NCBI RefSeq assembly: GCF_027486195.1
Contig: NZ_JAIXPP010000059.1
Span: forward strand, 78,653 to 142,652
DNA length: 64,000 bases
Reading direction: 5' to 3'
Origin: Novosphingobium sp.
GTDB taxonomy: Bacteria > Pseudomonadota > Alphaproteobacteria > Sphingomonadales > Sphingomonadaceae
Positions 52,891 to 61,878 of this stretch are shown here, one piece after another. The number at the start of each line of letters is the position of its first letter. Position 1 is the first letter of the stretch. The notes beneath the pieces are model-generated. The model was not told the DNA's origin, did no database searches, and saw only the letters and a program-made list of their open reading frames with translations. Both the position numbers and the translations under genes were made by a program.

Positions 52891-54786
52891 TCAGAATTCC
52901 GACCAGTTGTCCTCATGGAGTTCGAGCGCGAGATTGCCGTGCACCGGCGCGGGTGCTGCGGCCGCAATCGGACGCGGGGCTGAAGCCGGTGCCGTGTGGC
53001 GCGGGGGCGGCGGGGCCGCGAACGTGGCGGCTGAGGCGCTGATGCCTGCGCCCCGGAAGCGCGCGACGAGATTGGCGAGATTGGCCGCCTGGCCTGAGAG
53101 ATTGCGCGAGGCGGCCGCGCTTTCCTCGACCATCGCGGCGTTCTGCTGAGTCATCCGGTCGAGCTCGCCCATGGTCACGTTGACCTTGGAAATGCTGGCC
53201 GCCTGATCGACGGCAGCGGTAGCGATACCTTCGACCAGCGTGCCGATTTCGGCCACTTGGGTGATGATCGCATCGAGCGCCTCGCCGGTTTCACCCACGA
53301 GGTGCACGCCCAGCTCGACATGCTGCGCGCTGCCGCTGATCAGGCCCTTGATATCCCGCGCGGCTTCGGCGGAACGCTGGGCGAGGGCGCGCACTTCATT
53401 GGCGACGACCGCGAAGCCGCGACCTGCCTCGCCTGCGCGTGCGGCTTCGACGCCTGCGTTCAGGGCAAGCAGATTGGTCTGGAAAGCGATGCCATCGATG
53501 AGGTCGATGATCTGGGTAATCTGCTTCGAGCTGTCGACAATCGAATCCATTGCGCCGACCGCTCGCTTGACCACATCGCCCCCGGCATTGGCGCGATCGG
53601 TGGCGCGCACGATGGTTTCGCGCACGGCTCCGGCATTCTGGGCGCTCTGCTCGACTTTGGCGGTGACTTCGCGCATCGCGTTGGCGGCGGACTCAAGGCT
53701 GGCGGCCTGCTGTTCGGTGCGGCTGGCGAGATCGTCGGAGGCGGCGCGGATCTCGGTCGAGCCGGTCTGGACACCGCTGGCAGTGCCGGCGACCGAGCCG
53801 ATGACTTGCTCCAGTTCGCTCGCCATGGCGTTGAAATCGGTCTTGAGGCGGACGAAGGGGCCTTCGAGTGCGGCGGTGACGCGTGCCGCGAGATCGCCTT
53901 CCTTGAGCCGGGCGAGCGCGGCACCCAGCGTGCTGACGATAAGTTCGACCTGTTCGGTCTTGCTCTTTTCGGCGCGGGCGAGCTGATCCTGCAGGGCGCG
54001 CATGGCGCGGCCGAGCGCGCCGATTTCGTCCTGCGTATCGGCCACATGGAGCGCGCTATCGAGGTGGCCATCGGCAAGGTCCTGGATGGCATGGGTGATC
54101 TGGCCGACGGGACGGGCAACGAGGCGCACCATCATCACATAGATCCCGCCAAGCGTGGCGAGCAGCGCCAGGGTTGTGAAGACGGCGGCCCAAAGGGCAA
54201 GCGTGTAGCCCGATTGGGACTGCTGAACGGCCACCTCGATATGGTGTTTCTGGTATTCGGCAAGATCGACAAGGGATTTGGCGGTGGCTTCGACCGGTTC
54301 GGATGAAGTGGCCAGCCGCGCCAGTGCTTCGGCGGTGCGGCCCTCGCCAGAGAGCTGGAGAATCTGCGTGGTATCCTGGCTCATCTGCTGCCAGCCGGCC
54401 TTGAACGCCTTGAGATAGGCCCTTTCCTTGTCGTCGAGGTCGGTCGCCTCGAAAGCTGCGGTCTGGGTGCTGATGATCTTCTGGTTGGTGGCGATGATCT
54501 TCTCGGCTTCGGCGCGCTCGTATTCATCGGCCGCGAGCAGGTGAACTCGCAGCCCGTTCTCGAACTCGGCCATGGCAATGTTGATCTTGTCCGCCGAGAG
54601 CGCCTGGGGGACGTGATCCTCCGCCACTTCGATTTCAGCGGCGCGCATGGCGCCCATGCGCCAGACCATGGTGCCGATTGCCGCAACGATGACCAGCGAA
54701 AGCACGGCGAACATCACCGCGAGCTTGCGTCCGATCGGAGCGTTCCTGAGATAGTCCATGCCGATTGAGCCCGTAACTGCCGCCAC
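52891..54786 (-). CDS. Methyl-accepting chemotaxis protein
   Basis: 631 aa transmembrane chemoreceptor. First helix near residues 19-42, periplasmic four-helix bundle to about 190, second helix near 191-215, HAMP (RPVGQITHAIQDLADGHLD), a second HAMP-like coiled segment (LARLKEGDLAARVTAALEGP), and the signalling hairpin whose tip is AFQTNLLALNAGVEAARAGE. The last five residues, NWSEF, fit NWxxF, the tether for CheR/CheB in E. coli receptors. No che genes are near. An internal ATG (MDYLRN, 54759) is an alternative start. Confidence 0.95.
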   Translation of the reverse strand: MAAVTGSIGMDYLRNAPIGRKLAVMFAVLSLVIVAAIGTMVWRMGAMRAAEIEVAEDHVPQALSADKINIAMAEFENGLRVHLLAADEYERAEAEKIIATNQKIISTQTAAFEATDLDDKERAYLKAFKAGWQQMSQDTTQILQLSGEGRTAEALARLATSSEPVEATAKSLVDLAEYQKHHIEVAVQQSQSGYTLALWAAVFTTLALLATLGGIYVMMVRLVARPVGQITHAIQDLADGHLDSALHVADTQDEIGALGRAMRALQDQLARAEKSKTEQVELIVSTLGAALARLKEGDLAARVTAALEGPFVRLKTDFNAMASELEQVIGSVAGTASGVQTGSTEIRAASDDLASRTEQQAASLESAANAMREVTAKVEQSAQNAGAVRETIVRATDRANAGGDVVKRAVGAMDSIVDSSKQITQIIDLIDGIAFQTNLLALNAGVEAARAGEAGRGFAVVANEVRALAQRSAEAARDIKGLISGSAQHVELGVHLVGETGEALDAIITQVAEIGTLVEGIATAAVDQAASISKVNVTMGELDRMTQQNAAMVEESAAASRNLSGQAANLANLVARFRGAGISASAATFAAPPPPRHTAPASAPRPIAAAAPAPVHGNLALELHEDNWSEF

Positions 54787-54897
54787 GCGGGACTGCGGAG
54801 CGAATGCTGGCCCGTTCTAGACACGCGGTGACTGCGATGGAGTTGGGCCGGGACTAGGGTGAAACCCGGGGGGCGCGGTTAAAATCCGGTGAAGGGC

Positions 54898-55761
54898 TCA
54901 GGCGGCGGGTGCGCCGATCGCATCGAGCGCGGCCATGTCATCGGCAGAGAGCGTGATGCTTGCTGCCGCCAGATTCTCGCGCAGGTGCCCGCGTGAGGAC
55001 GTGCCGGGGATCAGCAGCACATTGGGCGCGCGGTGGAGCAGCCAGGCGAGCGCCAGCTGCATCGGCTTGACGCCGAGCCGCGCCGCATGGGCATCGAGCG
55101 CGGCGGATTGCAGCGGGGAGAAGCCGCCGAGCGGGAAGAACGGCACATAGGGTATGCCGTCTGCGCCAAGTGCGTCGATCAGGGCATCATCGGTGCGCTG
55201 CACGAGGTTGTAGGCGTTTTGGACGCAGGCGACCTCGCCGATGGCGCGGGCCTCGGCGATCTGGGCGGCGGTGACGTTGCTGAGGCCGATGTGGCGGATC
55301 TTGCCTTGCTGCTTGAGGTCCATCAGCGCGCCGAAGCGTTCCGCCAGGCTGGTCTCGTCGGTGCTGAAGGCGTGGCCGATGCGCATGTTGACGACATCGA
55401 GCGCCTCCACGCCAAGGTTGCGCAAGTTGCCGTGGACCTGATCGACCAGCGCGACGGGCTCCGGCGTCATGATCCACGAGGCATCGCTGCCGCGCCGCGC
55501 GCCGACTTTGGTGACGAGCACAAGATCAGCGGGATAGGGCGAGAGCGCCTCGCGGATCAGCTTGTTGGTGACTTCGGGGCCGTAGAAATCGCTGGTGTCG
55601 ATATGATTGACCCCGCTTTCCACCGCCTCGCGCAGCACGGCGATGCACTCGGCCGGATCGCGCGGGGGGCCGAACACGCCGGGGCCGGCAAGCTGCATCG
55701 CGCCGTAGCCCATGCGGTTTACGGTGAACTGGCCGAGGGGGTGAGTGGCGGGGTGCATCAC
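54898..55761 (-). CDS. Aldo/keto reductase
   Basis: 287 aa TIM-barrel NADPH oxidoreductase. Catalytic Tyr/Asp set in HIDTSDFYGPEVTNKLI (D-x4-Y, about 55-62), Lys in LVTKVGARRG, His replaced by Asn (VNMRIGHAF region), and NADP loop PGTSSRGHLRENLAA near the C-terminus. It overlaps the parE stop (ATGATGC), so it is downstream of parE in one transcript. Substrate not defined. Confidence 0.92.
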   Translation of the reverse strand: MMHPATHPLGQFTVNRMGYGAMQLAGPGVFGPPRDPAECIAVLREAVESGVNHIDTSDFYGPEVTNKLIREALSPYPADLVLVTKVGARRGSDASWIMTPEPVALVDQVHGNLRNLGVEALDVVNMRIGHAFSTDETSLAERFGALMDLKQQGKIRHIGLSNVTAAQIAEARAIGEVACVQNAYNLVQRTDDALIDALGADGIPYVPFFPLGGFSPLQSAALDAHAARLGVKPMQLALAWLLHRAPNVLLIPGTSSRGHLRENLAAASITLSADDMAALDAIGAPAA

Positions 55762-57776
55762 GCGTCGATCAGTTCCGGATCGAGTTCGCCCGCGCGGTTC
55801 TGGATGAACATGAAGCGCTGGGCGGGATCGCGGCCCATGAGGCGGTCGACGAGGTCCTTCACGGCGGCGCGGCCTTCGTATTCGGGGGGCAGGGTGATGC
55901 GGATGAGGCTGCGCGTGGCGGGGCTCATCGTCGTCTCGCGCAGCTGCTGCGGGTTCATTTCGCCGAGGCCTTTGAAGCGGCCGACTTCGACTTTCTTGCC
56001 CTTGAACTTGGTCGCCTCCAGCTCGGCCCGGTGGGCGTCGTCCTTGGCGTAGACCGAGGTGGCACCGTTGGTGAGGCGGTAGAGCGGCGGCTGGGCGAGG
56101 TAGAGATGCCCGCGCCGGACTATTTCCGGCATTTCCTGGAAGAAGAAGGTCATCAGCAGCGTAGCGATATGCGCGCCGTCGACATCGGCGTCGGTCATGA
56201 TGATGATCCGGTCGTAGCGTAGCGCGTCGGCATTGCAGTCCTTGCGCATGCCGCAGCCCAAGGCGAGCGCGAGATCGGCGATTTCGGCATTGGCGCGGAT
56301 CTTGTCGGCGCTGGCGCTCGCGACGTTGAGGATTTTACCTCGGATCGGCAGGATCGCCTGGGTCTTGCGGTCGCGCGCGTGCTTCGCGCTGCCGCCGGCC
56401 GAATCGCCCTCGACGATGAACAGCTCGGTCTCGCCGCTGCCTTCGCCGCTGCAATCGGTGAGCTTGCCGGGAAGGCGCAGCTTGCGCGCGTTGGTCGCCG
56501 TCTTGCGCTTGACCTCGCGCTCCGCCTTGCGGCGCAGGCGTTCATCCATCCGCTCCATGACCGAACCGAGCAGGGCTTTGCCGCGCTCCATATTGTCGGT
56601 GAGGAAGTGGTCGAAGTGATCGCGCATGGCAGATTCGACCATGCGTGCGGCTTCGGGGCTGGTCAGGCGGTCCTTGGTCTGGCTCTGGAACTGGGGATCG
56701 CGGATGAAGATCGAGAGCATGATCTCGCTGCCCGTGAGCATGTCTTCGGGCGCGATGTCCTTGGCCTTCTTCTGGCCGACGAGTTCGCCAAAGGCGCGGA
56801 TGCCCTTGGTAAGCGCGGCGCGCAGGCCCGCTTCGTGCGTGCCGCCATCGGGGGTGGGGATGGTGTTGCAGTACCAGCTGTACGATCCGTCGGACCACAG
56901 CGGCCAGGCGATCGCCCATTCGGCGCGGCCCATTTCCTCGCCGTTTGGCCCTGCCGGAAAGTCCTGGCTGCCCGTGAACGGCACCGTGGTCACGCATTCG
57001 CGGCCCGCGACTTGTTCGGCAAGGTGATCGGCAAGGCCGCCGGGGAACTGGAACACGGCTTCAGCGGGAATGTCCGTCCCCGCGATCAGCGCAGGCGCGC
57101 ACTTCCAGCGGATTTCGACGCCGGCGAAGAGATAGGCCTTCGAGCGGACGAGGCGGAACAGGCGGGCGGGCTTGAAGCGGGCTTCGGATCCGAAGATCTC
57201 GCCGTCGGGGATGAAGGTGACGGATGTGCCGCGCCGATTGGGGGCCGCGCCGACGCGCTGCAGCGCGGTGGTGGGCAGCCCGCGCGAGAATTCCTGCGCG
57301 TAGAGCTCCTTGTTCCGCGCCACTTCGACCCGGGTGAGCACCGAGAGCGCATTGACCACCGAGATGCCGACACCGTGAAGGCCGCCCGAGGTAGCATAGG
57401 CCTTGCCAGAGAACTTGCCGCCCGAATGGAGCATGGTGAGGATGACTTCGAGCGCCGACTTGCCCGGATACTTCGGGTGCTCGTCCACCGGCATGCCGCG
57501 GCCGTTGTCGGTGATGGTGATCTTGCCTGCGGTGCCGTCCGGGCCTTCCTCGAGCGTGACTTCGATGCGGCCCGCATGGCCCGCGACAGCCTCGTCCATC
57601 GCGTTGTCGAGCACTTCGGCGGCGAGGTGGTGGAGCGCGCGCTCGTCGATCCCGCCGATGTACATGCCGGGGCGGCGGCGGACGGGTTCGAGCCCTTCGA
57701 GCACCTCGATGGCGCTTCCGTCGTAGCTTTCCTCGGTGCTGCGCGGCGGCAGCTTTTCAAACAGGTCGTCGGCCAT
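55758..57776 (-). CDS. parE: DNA topoisomerase IV subunit B
   Basis: Decatenates replicated chromosomes with ParC. GHKL ATPase N-domain (LDNAMDEAVAGHAG, TDNGRGMPVDEHPKYPGKSAL, GGLHGVGISVVNALS) and TOPRIM domain (FIVEGDSAGGSAKHARDRK, ILPIRGKILNVASA, MTDADVDGAHIATLL). 672 aa. The choice of ParE over GyrB rests on length and the PEKHP-like DEHPKYP / KTATNARKLRLPGKL pattern; GyrB is usually 800 aa. First gene of a two-gene set with the aldo/keto reductase. Confidence 0.95.
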   Translation of the reverse strand: MADDLFEKLPPRSTEESYDGSAIEVLEGLEPVRRRPGMYIGGIDERALHHLAAEVLDNAMDEAVAGHAGRIEVTLEEGPDGTAGKITITDNGRGMPVDEHPKYPGKSALEVILTMLHSGGKFSGKAYATSGGLHGVGISVVNALSVLTRVEVARNKELYAQEFSRGLPTTALQRVGAAPNRRGTSVTFIPDGEIFGSEARFKPARLFRLVRSKAYLFAGVEIRWKCAPALIAGTDIPAEAVFQFPGGLADHLAEQVAGRECVTTVPFTGSQDFPAGPNGEEMGRAEWAIAWPLWSDGSYSWYCNTIPTPDGGTHEAGLRAALTKGIRAFGELVGQKKAKDIAPEDMLTGSEIMLSIFIRDPQFQSQTKDRLTSPEAARMVESAMRDHFDHFLTDNMERGKALLGSVMERMDERLRRKAEREVKRKTATNARKLRLPGKLTDCSGEGSGETELFIVEGDSAGGSAKHARDRKTQAILPIRGKILNVASASADKIRANAEIADLALALGCGMRKDCNADALRYDRIIIMTDADVDGAHIATLLMTFFFQEMPEIVRRGHLYLAQPPLYRLTNGATSVYAKDDAHRAELEATKFKGKKVEVGRFKGLGEMNPQQLRETTMSPATRSLIRITLPPEYEGRAAVKDLVDRLMGRDPAQRFMFIQNRAGELDPELIDA

Positions 57777-57880
57777 GGGAACGACTATAGAACACGCCGG
57801 AATCCGGGGGCAATGGGGGGATGGTGCTTATCCCGGGGTTTTGTGGGGCTTTCGCGGGGTTGGTTACGAAGAAGGGAAGG

Positions 57881-58034
57881 GGTTTCTCGCAGAGTCGCAG
57901 AGGAAGCGGAGGACGCAAAGACGTAGCTTCCCGCCGGAGGCGCTATTCCAAATCCGCAGCAGGTTTGAGAGCGGCTTCGCCACAAACACACCCTCTTTGC
58001 AATCTCTGCTTCCTCTGCGTCTCTGCGAGAAACC
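57881..58034. repeat. Long palindromic 'CGCAGAG' intergenic repeat (copy B)
   Basis: Left arm GGTTTCTCGCAGAGTCGCAG and right arm CTGCGTCTCTGCGAGAAACC pair across a loop with an inner AGCGGCTTCGCCA. Same family as copy A at 22861-23041. Located between the parE start and the 3' end of the PBP-activator-like gene. Confidence 0.85.
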
Positions 58035-58043
58035 TCTTCTAAC

Positions 58044-59207
58044 TCAAGGATTGAACTTCGCCGGCGCCGGGCTGGCGGTCACGAAAGTCCCTGCGCCCAC
58101 TTCCCGCACTTCCATCGCGCGTTCGGCGACGCCGTTGGCTTCGAAGCGGAACACGCCGTCGAGCCCGATGAAGCCATCGCGCGTATAGAGCTTGGCGGTG
58201 GGGAACAGGGTGCCCGGCTTCCACCCGCGCGCGACATTGAGCGTGAGGAGCACGGAATCGTAGCCCAGCGTGGCAAGGCGCGAGGGCGAGGCGCCGAAGC
58301 GGGTGCGGTAGGACTGCTCGAACTGGCCGAAGCGCTTGTCCGAAACTGCGGCGAACCAGGCGCCGCGCATCGAGGGGCTCTTGGCGATCGAGGCATCGCC
58401 GTTCCACAGCTCGGTGCCGAGGAGCTGCGTGCCATTGGCGGCAGGCGCGGCCATCAGCGCGATGCGGCCGCTATCGCCGATCAGGAGTGCATCGACCGGC
58501 CCCTTGGCAAGCACGCGGCGCACCGCGCTCGATACCGAGGTGTTGGAGCGGTCGTAGCTTTCGATCGCAGTCACGGTGAGCCCGCGCGAGCGTGCTGCGA
58601 CCATGAGCGCGGAGGACACGCGCTGGCCGTAGGCGCCGGTGGGAATGATCGCGCCGACCGACTTCAGCCCCTTGTCCTGCGCGAAGCCGATCACGCGGGC
58701 GATGGCCTGTGCGGGCACCTGGCCGAGCACGAAGACATCGCGGTCGGCAACAGTTGCATCGTTCGAATAGGTGATCATCGGCACCTTGGCCGGCCGCGCG
58801 ACGCTGGCAACGGCGACGACTTCATCGGCGAGCAGCGGCCCGAGGATCAGGCGATTGCCATCGAGGATCGCCTTGTTGGCGGCAAGCCCGGCGCCCAGCG
58901 CGGTATCGTAGGTCGTGATGCGCACGTTCTGCGCATTGGTATCGAGCAGCGCCATGGTGGTGGCATTGGCGATGGCCATGCCGACAGGCGCGTTGGGGCC
59001 GCTCATCGGCACGAGCAGGGCGACGCGGTGGCGATCAGCGTCGGTGGGCAGGACATTGGCGTCCGGCGTCACTTCCACCGGCTTTGGCGGGGGCGGCGGC
59101 GCGGCGGGTTTGGGGATCACGGCGCAGCCTGCGAGCAGGGCAAGCGCCCCGCACATGATCCAGCGTCGCAGGTTCCCGCCTGCTGTCCGCCCGTTTCCGA
59201 TCATCAT
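58044..59207 (-). CDS. Penicillin-binding-protein activator (LpoA-like) lipoprotein
   Basis: About 387 aa. Signal peptide with lipobox LAGC (in ALALLAGCAVIP, Cys near residue 28), Pro-rich linker, then a periplasmic-binding type I fold: RVALLVPMSGPNAPVGMAIA, NRLILGPLLADEVVAVASVA, SVGAIIPTGAYGQRVSSALM. The pattern is that of the LpoA C-domain / ABC-substrate-like family that activates class A PBPs. Divergent from rsmI, the arrangement found for lpoA and rsmI in E. coli. Start chosen at two adjacent ATGs. Confidence 0.88.
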   Translation of the reverse strand: MMIGNGRTAGGNLRRWIMCGALALLAGCAVIPKPAAPPPPPKPVEVTPDANVLPTDADRHRVALLVPMSGPNAPVGMAIANATTMALLDTNAQNVRITTYDTALGAGLAANKAILDGNRLILGPLLADEVVAVASVARPAKVPMITYSNDATVADRDVFVLGQVPAQAIARVIGFAQDKGLKSVGAIIPTGAYGQRVSSALMVAARSRGLTVTAIESYDRSNTSVSSAVRRVLAKGPVDALLIGDSGRIALMAAPAANGTQLLGTELWNGDASIAKSPSMRGAWFAAVSDKRFGQFEQSYRTRFGASPSRLATLGYDSVLLTLNVARGWKPGTLFPTAKLYTRDGFIGLDGVFRFEANGVAERAMEVREVGAGTFVTASPAPAKFNP

Positions 59208-59247
59208 TGGCTTGCCGCTCCCTGGTAGCCGGTCCATTGGACTGCGT

Positions 59248-60084
59248 ATGGATACGCCCCTGCTTGAACCCGGTCTCTATATAGTCGCGACCCCGATTGG
59301 CAATCTCGGTGACGTCAGCCGGCGGGCAATCGACGTACTTTCACGCTGCGCCGTTGTCGCCTGCGAGGATACGCGGGTGACGGGCAAGCTCTTGCATCAC
59401 CTTGGAATCAAGCGGCCGCTTCGGCGCTATGACGATCACGCGAGCGATGCGGCGCGCGAGGCGCTGCTGGGGGAGATGACGCGCGGGGCCGTGGCGCTGG
59501 TCTCTGACGCGGGAACGCCGCTGATTTCCGATCCCGGCTACCGCCTGGTGCGCGAGGCGCGCATCCGCGGGATTGCGGTGACGACAATCCCCGGCGCAAG
59601 CGCGCTGGTGGCGGCGCTGACGCTGGCGGGGCTGCCTACCGACCGCTTCCTGTTTGCAGGCTTCCTGCCGAGCAAGGACAAGGCGCGCGGCGATGTGCTG
59701 GCGGAACTGGCCGCAGTACCGGCGACGCTCGTGTTCTATGAGACGGGGCCAAGGCTGGTCGCCTCGCTGGAGGCGATGGCGCGGGTGCTGCCGGGGCGGG
59801 AGATCGCGGTCGCGCGCGAACTGACCAAGCTTCACGAGGAATGCCGGACAGGCACAGCGGCGGAGCTTGCCGCGCACTACACCGCGCATCCGCCGAAGGG
59901 CGAGATCGTGCTGCTGGCGGGGCCTCCCGGTGCGGCTGAGAAGCCGGGCGAGGCCGATGTGGATGCACTGTTGCTGGCGGCGCTGGCGGACTTGCCGGTT
60001 TCCAAGGCAGCGGCGCAGGTGGCCAAGGCGCATGGGCTGGACCGCAAGGCGCTCTATGCACGGGCGTTGGAATTGCGGGGGTGA
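59248..60084 (+). CDS. rsmI: 16S rRNA 2'-O-methyltransferase RsmI (C1402)
   Basis: Tetrapyrrole-methylase fold enzyme that 2'-O-methylates C1402 of 16S rRNA. 278 aa. LYIVATPIGNLGDVSRRAIDVL, CEDTRVTGKLLHHLGI, VALVSDAGTPLISDPGYRLV, TIPGASALVAAL, FLFAGFLP are all family hallmarks. The short start MDTPLLEPGLY avoids the overlap with the lipoprotein gene. It is followed with 4-bp overlap by yraN. Confidence 0.97.
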   Translation: MDTPLLEPGLYIVATPIGNLGDVSRRAIDVLSRCAVVACEDTRVTGKLLHHLGIKRPLRRYDDHASDAAREALLGEMTRGAVALVSDAGTPLISDPGYRLVREARIRGIAVTTIPGASALVAALTLAGLPTDRFLFAGFLPSKDKARGDVLAELAAVPATLVFYETGPRLVASLEAMARVLPGREIAVARELTKLHEECRTGTAAELAAHYTAHPPKGEIVLLAGPPGAAEKPGEADVDALLLAALADLPVSKAAAQVAKAHGLDRKALYARALELRG

Positions 60085-60437
60085 GCCGCGAGGAGGCCGA
60101 GCGGCGGGGGCGGCGCGGGGAGAGCCTTGCAGCGTGGTACTTGTGGCTCTGCGGCTGGCGCATTCTCGCCAAGCGGCAGCGCGTGGGCGCGGGCGAGGTC
60201 GACCTTGTGGCGCGCAAGGGGCGCACGGTCGCGTTCATCGAGGTGAAATGGCGCAGCAGCCGGGCGGCGCTGGATCAGGCAATCGATGAAAGGCGGCTGC
60301 GGCGCGTGGCGCGGGCGGCGGAGGCGCTGGTGCCGCGCTTTGCTGGGCCGGGCGATGATATCAGGATCGACGTGATCCTGCTGGCACCGGGCCAGTGGCC
60401 GCGCCGGATCGCCAATGCCTGGCAACCCGGCGCGTGA
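60081..60437 (+). CDS. yraN: YraN/UPF0102 nuclease-like protein
   Basis: 118 aa with the UPF0102 restriction-endonuclease-like fold: GRRGESLAAWYLWLCGWRIL, GAGEVDLVARKGRTVAFIEVKWR (E...D...ExK core near residues 37-57), then a basic C-terminal helix. The GTG start overlaps the rsmI stop. rsmI-yraN is a conserved pair; the role may be in DNA processing but is unproven. Confidence 0.95.
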   Translation: MSREEAERRGRRGESLAAWYLWLCGWRILAKRQRVGAGEVDLVARKGRTVAFIEVKWRSSRAALDQAIDERRLRRVARAAEALVPRFAGPGDDIRIDVILLAPGQWPRRIANAWQPGA

Positions 60438-60446
60438 CCTGAAAGC

Positions 60447-60656
60447 TCAGTGACCGGGATGGCCGGTGCCATGCCCATCCTTGTGTTCGCCGTCGTGGCC
60501 GTCCTTGTGCCCATCCTTATGCTCGCCTTCGTGGCCATCCTTGTGCTCACCGTCCTTGGGGTGCTCGGTCGGGTGCTTTTCGGGGTTGGCAGCGGCGCTG
60601 GCAGTCCAGCCGAGGATGGCGGTGGTGCAGGCGAGAGCGGTGAGTGTCTTGCGCAT
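60447..60656 (-). CDS. Small exported His-rich protein
   Basis: 69 aa: signal peptide (MRKTLTALACTTAILGWTAS, cut near residue 23) and a mature tail of about 46 residues with 11 His in units such as GEHKDGH and KDGH. Likely periplasmic binder of zinc, nickel, copper or cobalt. It ends 9 bp from the yraN stop on the opposite strand. No family name is known to me; the simple repeat also makes it a low-complexity sequence that can vary between strains. Confidence 0.75.
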   Translation of the reverse strand: MRKTLTALACTTAILGWTASAAANPEKHPTEHPKDGEHKDGHEGEHKDGHKDGHDGEHKDGHGTGHPGH

Positions 60657-60798
60657 GTGGTCTGGTCCCTTTTCGTGAAAGCGGTGCCGAGCAGCAAGCC
60701 GACCGGGCACGACGCTTTCATGGTCGCAAACCGGCGCAAACCGCATTAAGGCGCGGCTGCGGAGTATCACGCACCCGCAGCTAACGGATCGAGACCAG

Positions 60799-61746
60799 AT
60801 GACCCTTCGCGTTGCCGTCCAGATGGACCCGCTGCATTCGATCAATATCAATGGGGACTCCTCGTTCGCGCTGATGCTGGCGGCGCAGGCGCGAGGGCAT
60901 GAGCTCTATCACTACGACGTCGGCGCGCTCTCGCTTGACGAGAACGACCGGCTGACCGCGCGCGCCGTGCCGGTGACGGTTCAGCATGTGGCGGGCGATC
61001 ACTACAAGGCGGGCGAGGCGCGGCGGCTCGATCTCGGGCGCGATATCGATGTGGTGCTGATGCGGCAGGATCCGCCGTTCCACATGGGCTATATCACCGC
61101 AACGCACCTGCTCGAGCGGATCGAGAGCGAGACGCTGGTGGTGAACAACCCGCGCAGCGTGCGCAATGCGCCCGAGAAGGTGATGGTGCTCGACTACCGG
61201 CGCTTCATGCCGCCGACGCTGGTGACGCGTTCGGTGGAAGAAGTGCGCGCGTTCCAGAAGCGCCACGGCGCCATCGTGATCAAGCCGATCCACGGCAACG
61301 GCGGCAAGGCGATCTTCCGCGTTTCGGAAGAGGGCGAAAACCTCGGCGCGCTGCTCGAAGTGTTCAACCAGACCTGGCCCGAGCCACATATGGTGCAGGC
61401 CTTCCTTCCCGAAGTGAGCGAGGGCGACAAGCGCATCGTGCTGGTGGACGGCGAAGTGGCGGGCGCGATCAACCGCAAGCCGGGCCAGGGCGAGTTCCGC
61501 TCAAACCTCGCGGTGGGCGGCTATGCGGAGAAAACTGCGTTGACGCCGGAAGAGCAGGAAATCTGCGCCGCGCTGGGGCCCCAGCTCAAGCGGCTGGGGC
61601 TGCTCTTCGTGGGCATCGACGTGATCGGCGGCAAGTGGCTGACCGAGATCAACGTGACATCACCGACCGGGATCGTGGCGATTGATCGGTTCAACGGGAC
61701 CGATACGGCGGGGATGATCTGGGATGCGATTGAGGGGCGGGTTTGA
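60799..61746 (+). CDS. gshB: Glutathione synthetase
   Basis: ATP-grasp enzyme adding Gly to gamma-Glu-Cys. 315 aa. VAVQMDPLHSININGDSSFAL, VLMRQDPPFHMGYITATHLLE, VVNNPRSVRNAPEKVM, VIKPIHGNGGKAIFRV, DVIGGKWLTEINVTSPTG are the family motifs. The rsmI-yraN-gshB order is frequent in alphaproteobacteria; here the His-rich gene sits inside it on the other strand. Confidence 0.97.
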   Translation: MTLRVAVQMDPLHSININGDSSFALMLAAQARGHELYHYDVGALSLDENDRLTARAVPVTVQHVAGDHYKAGEARRLDLGRDIDVVLMRQDPPFHMGYITATHLLERIESETLVVNNPRSVRNAPEKVMVLDYRRFMPPTLVTRSVEEVRAFQKRHGAIVIKPIHGNGGKAIFRVSEEGENLGALLEVFNQTWPEPHMVQAFLPEVSEGDKRIVLVDGEVAGAINRKPGQGEFRSNLAVGGYAEKTALTPEEQEICAALGPQLKRLGLLFVGIDVIGGKWLTEINVTSPTGIVAIDRFNGTDTAGMIWDAIEGRV

Positions 61747-61878
61747 CGGGCTGCTTGCGTTGCATTTCCGCTAAGCGCAGATCAGGAGGGCTTCCTGCTG
61801 CAATCGAAGTGGACACACTTTGATTTGCAATTGCGGCGGCGGCAGTCATCATCTTCGGGCCGCGATTGTGGAGGCCGG

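Noticed and set aside
58044..59207. Protein as an ABC amino-acid transporter binding protein
   Set aside because: No permease or ATPase genes nearby, and the lipobox and place next to rsmI fit LpoA better.
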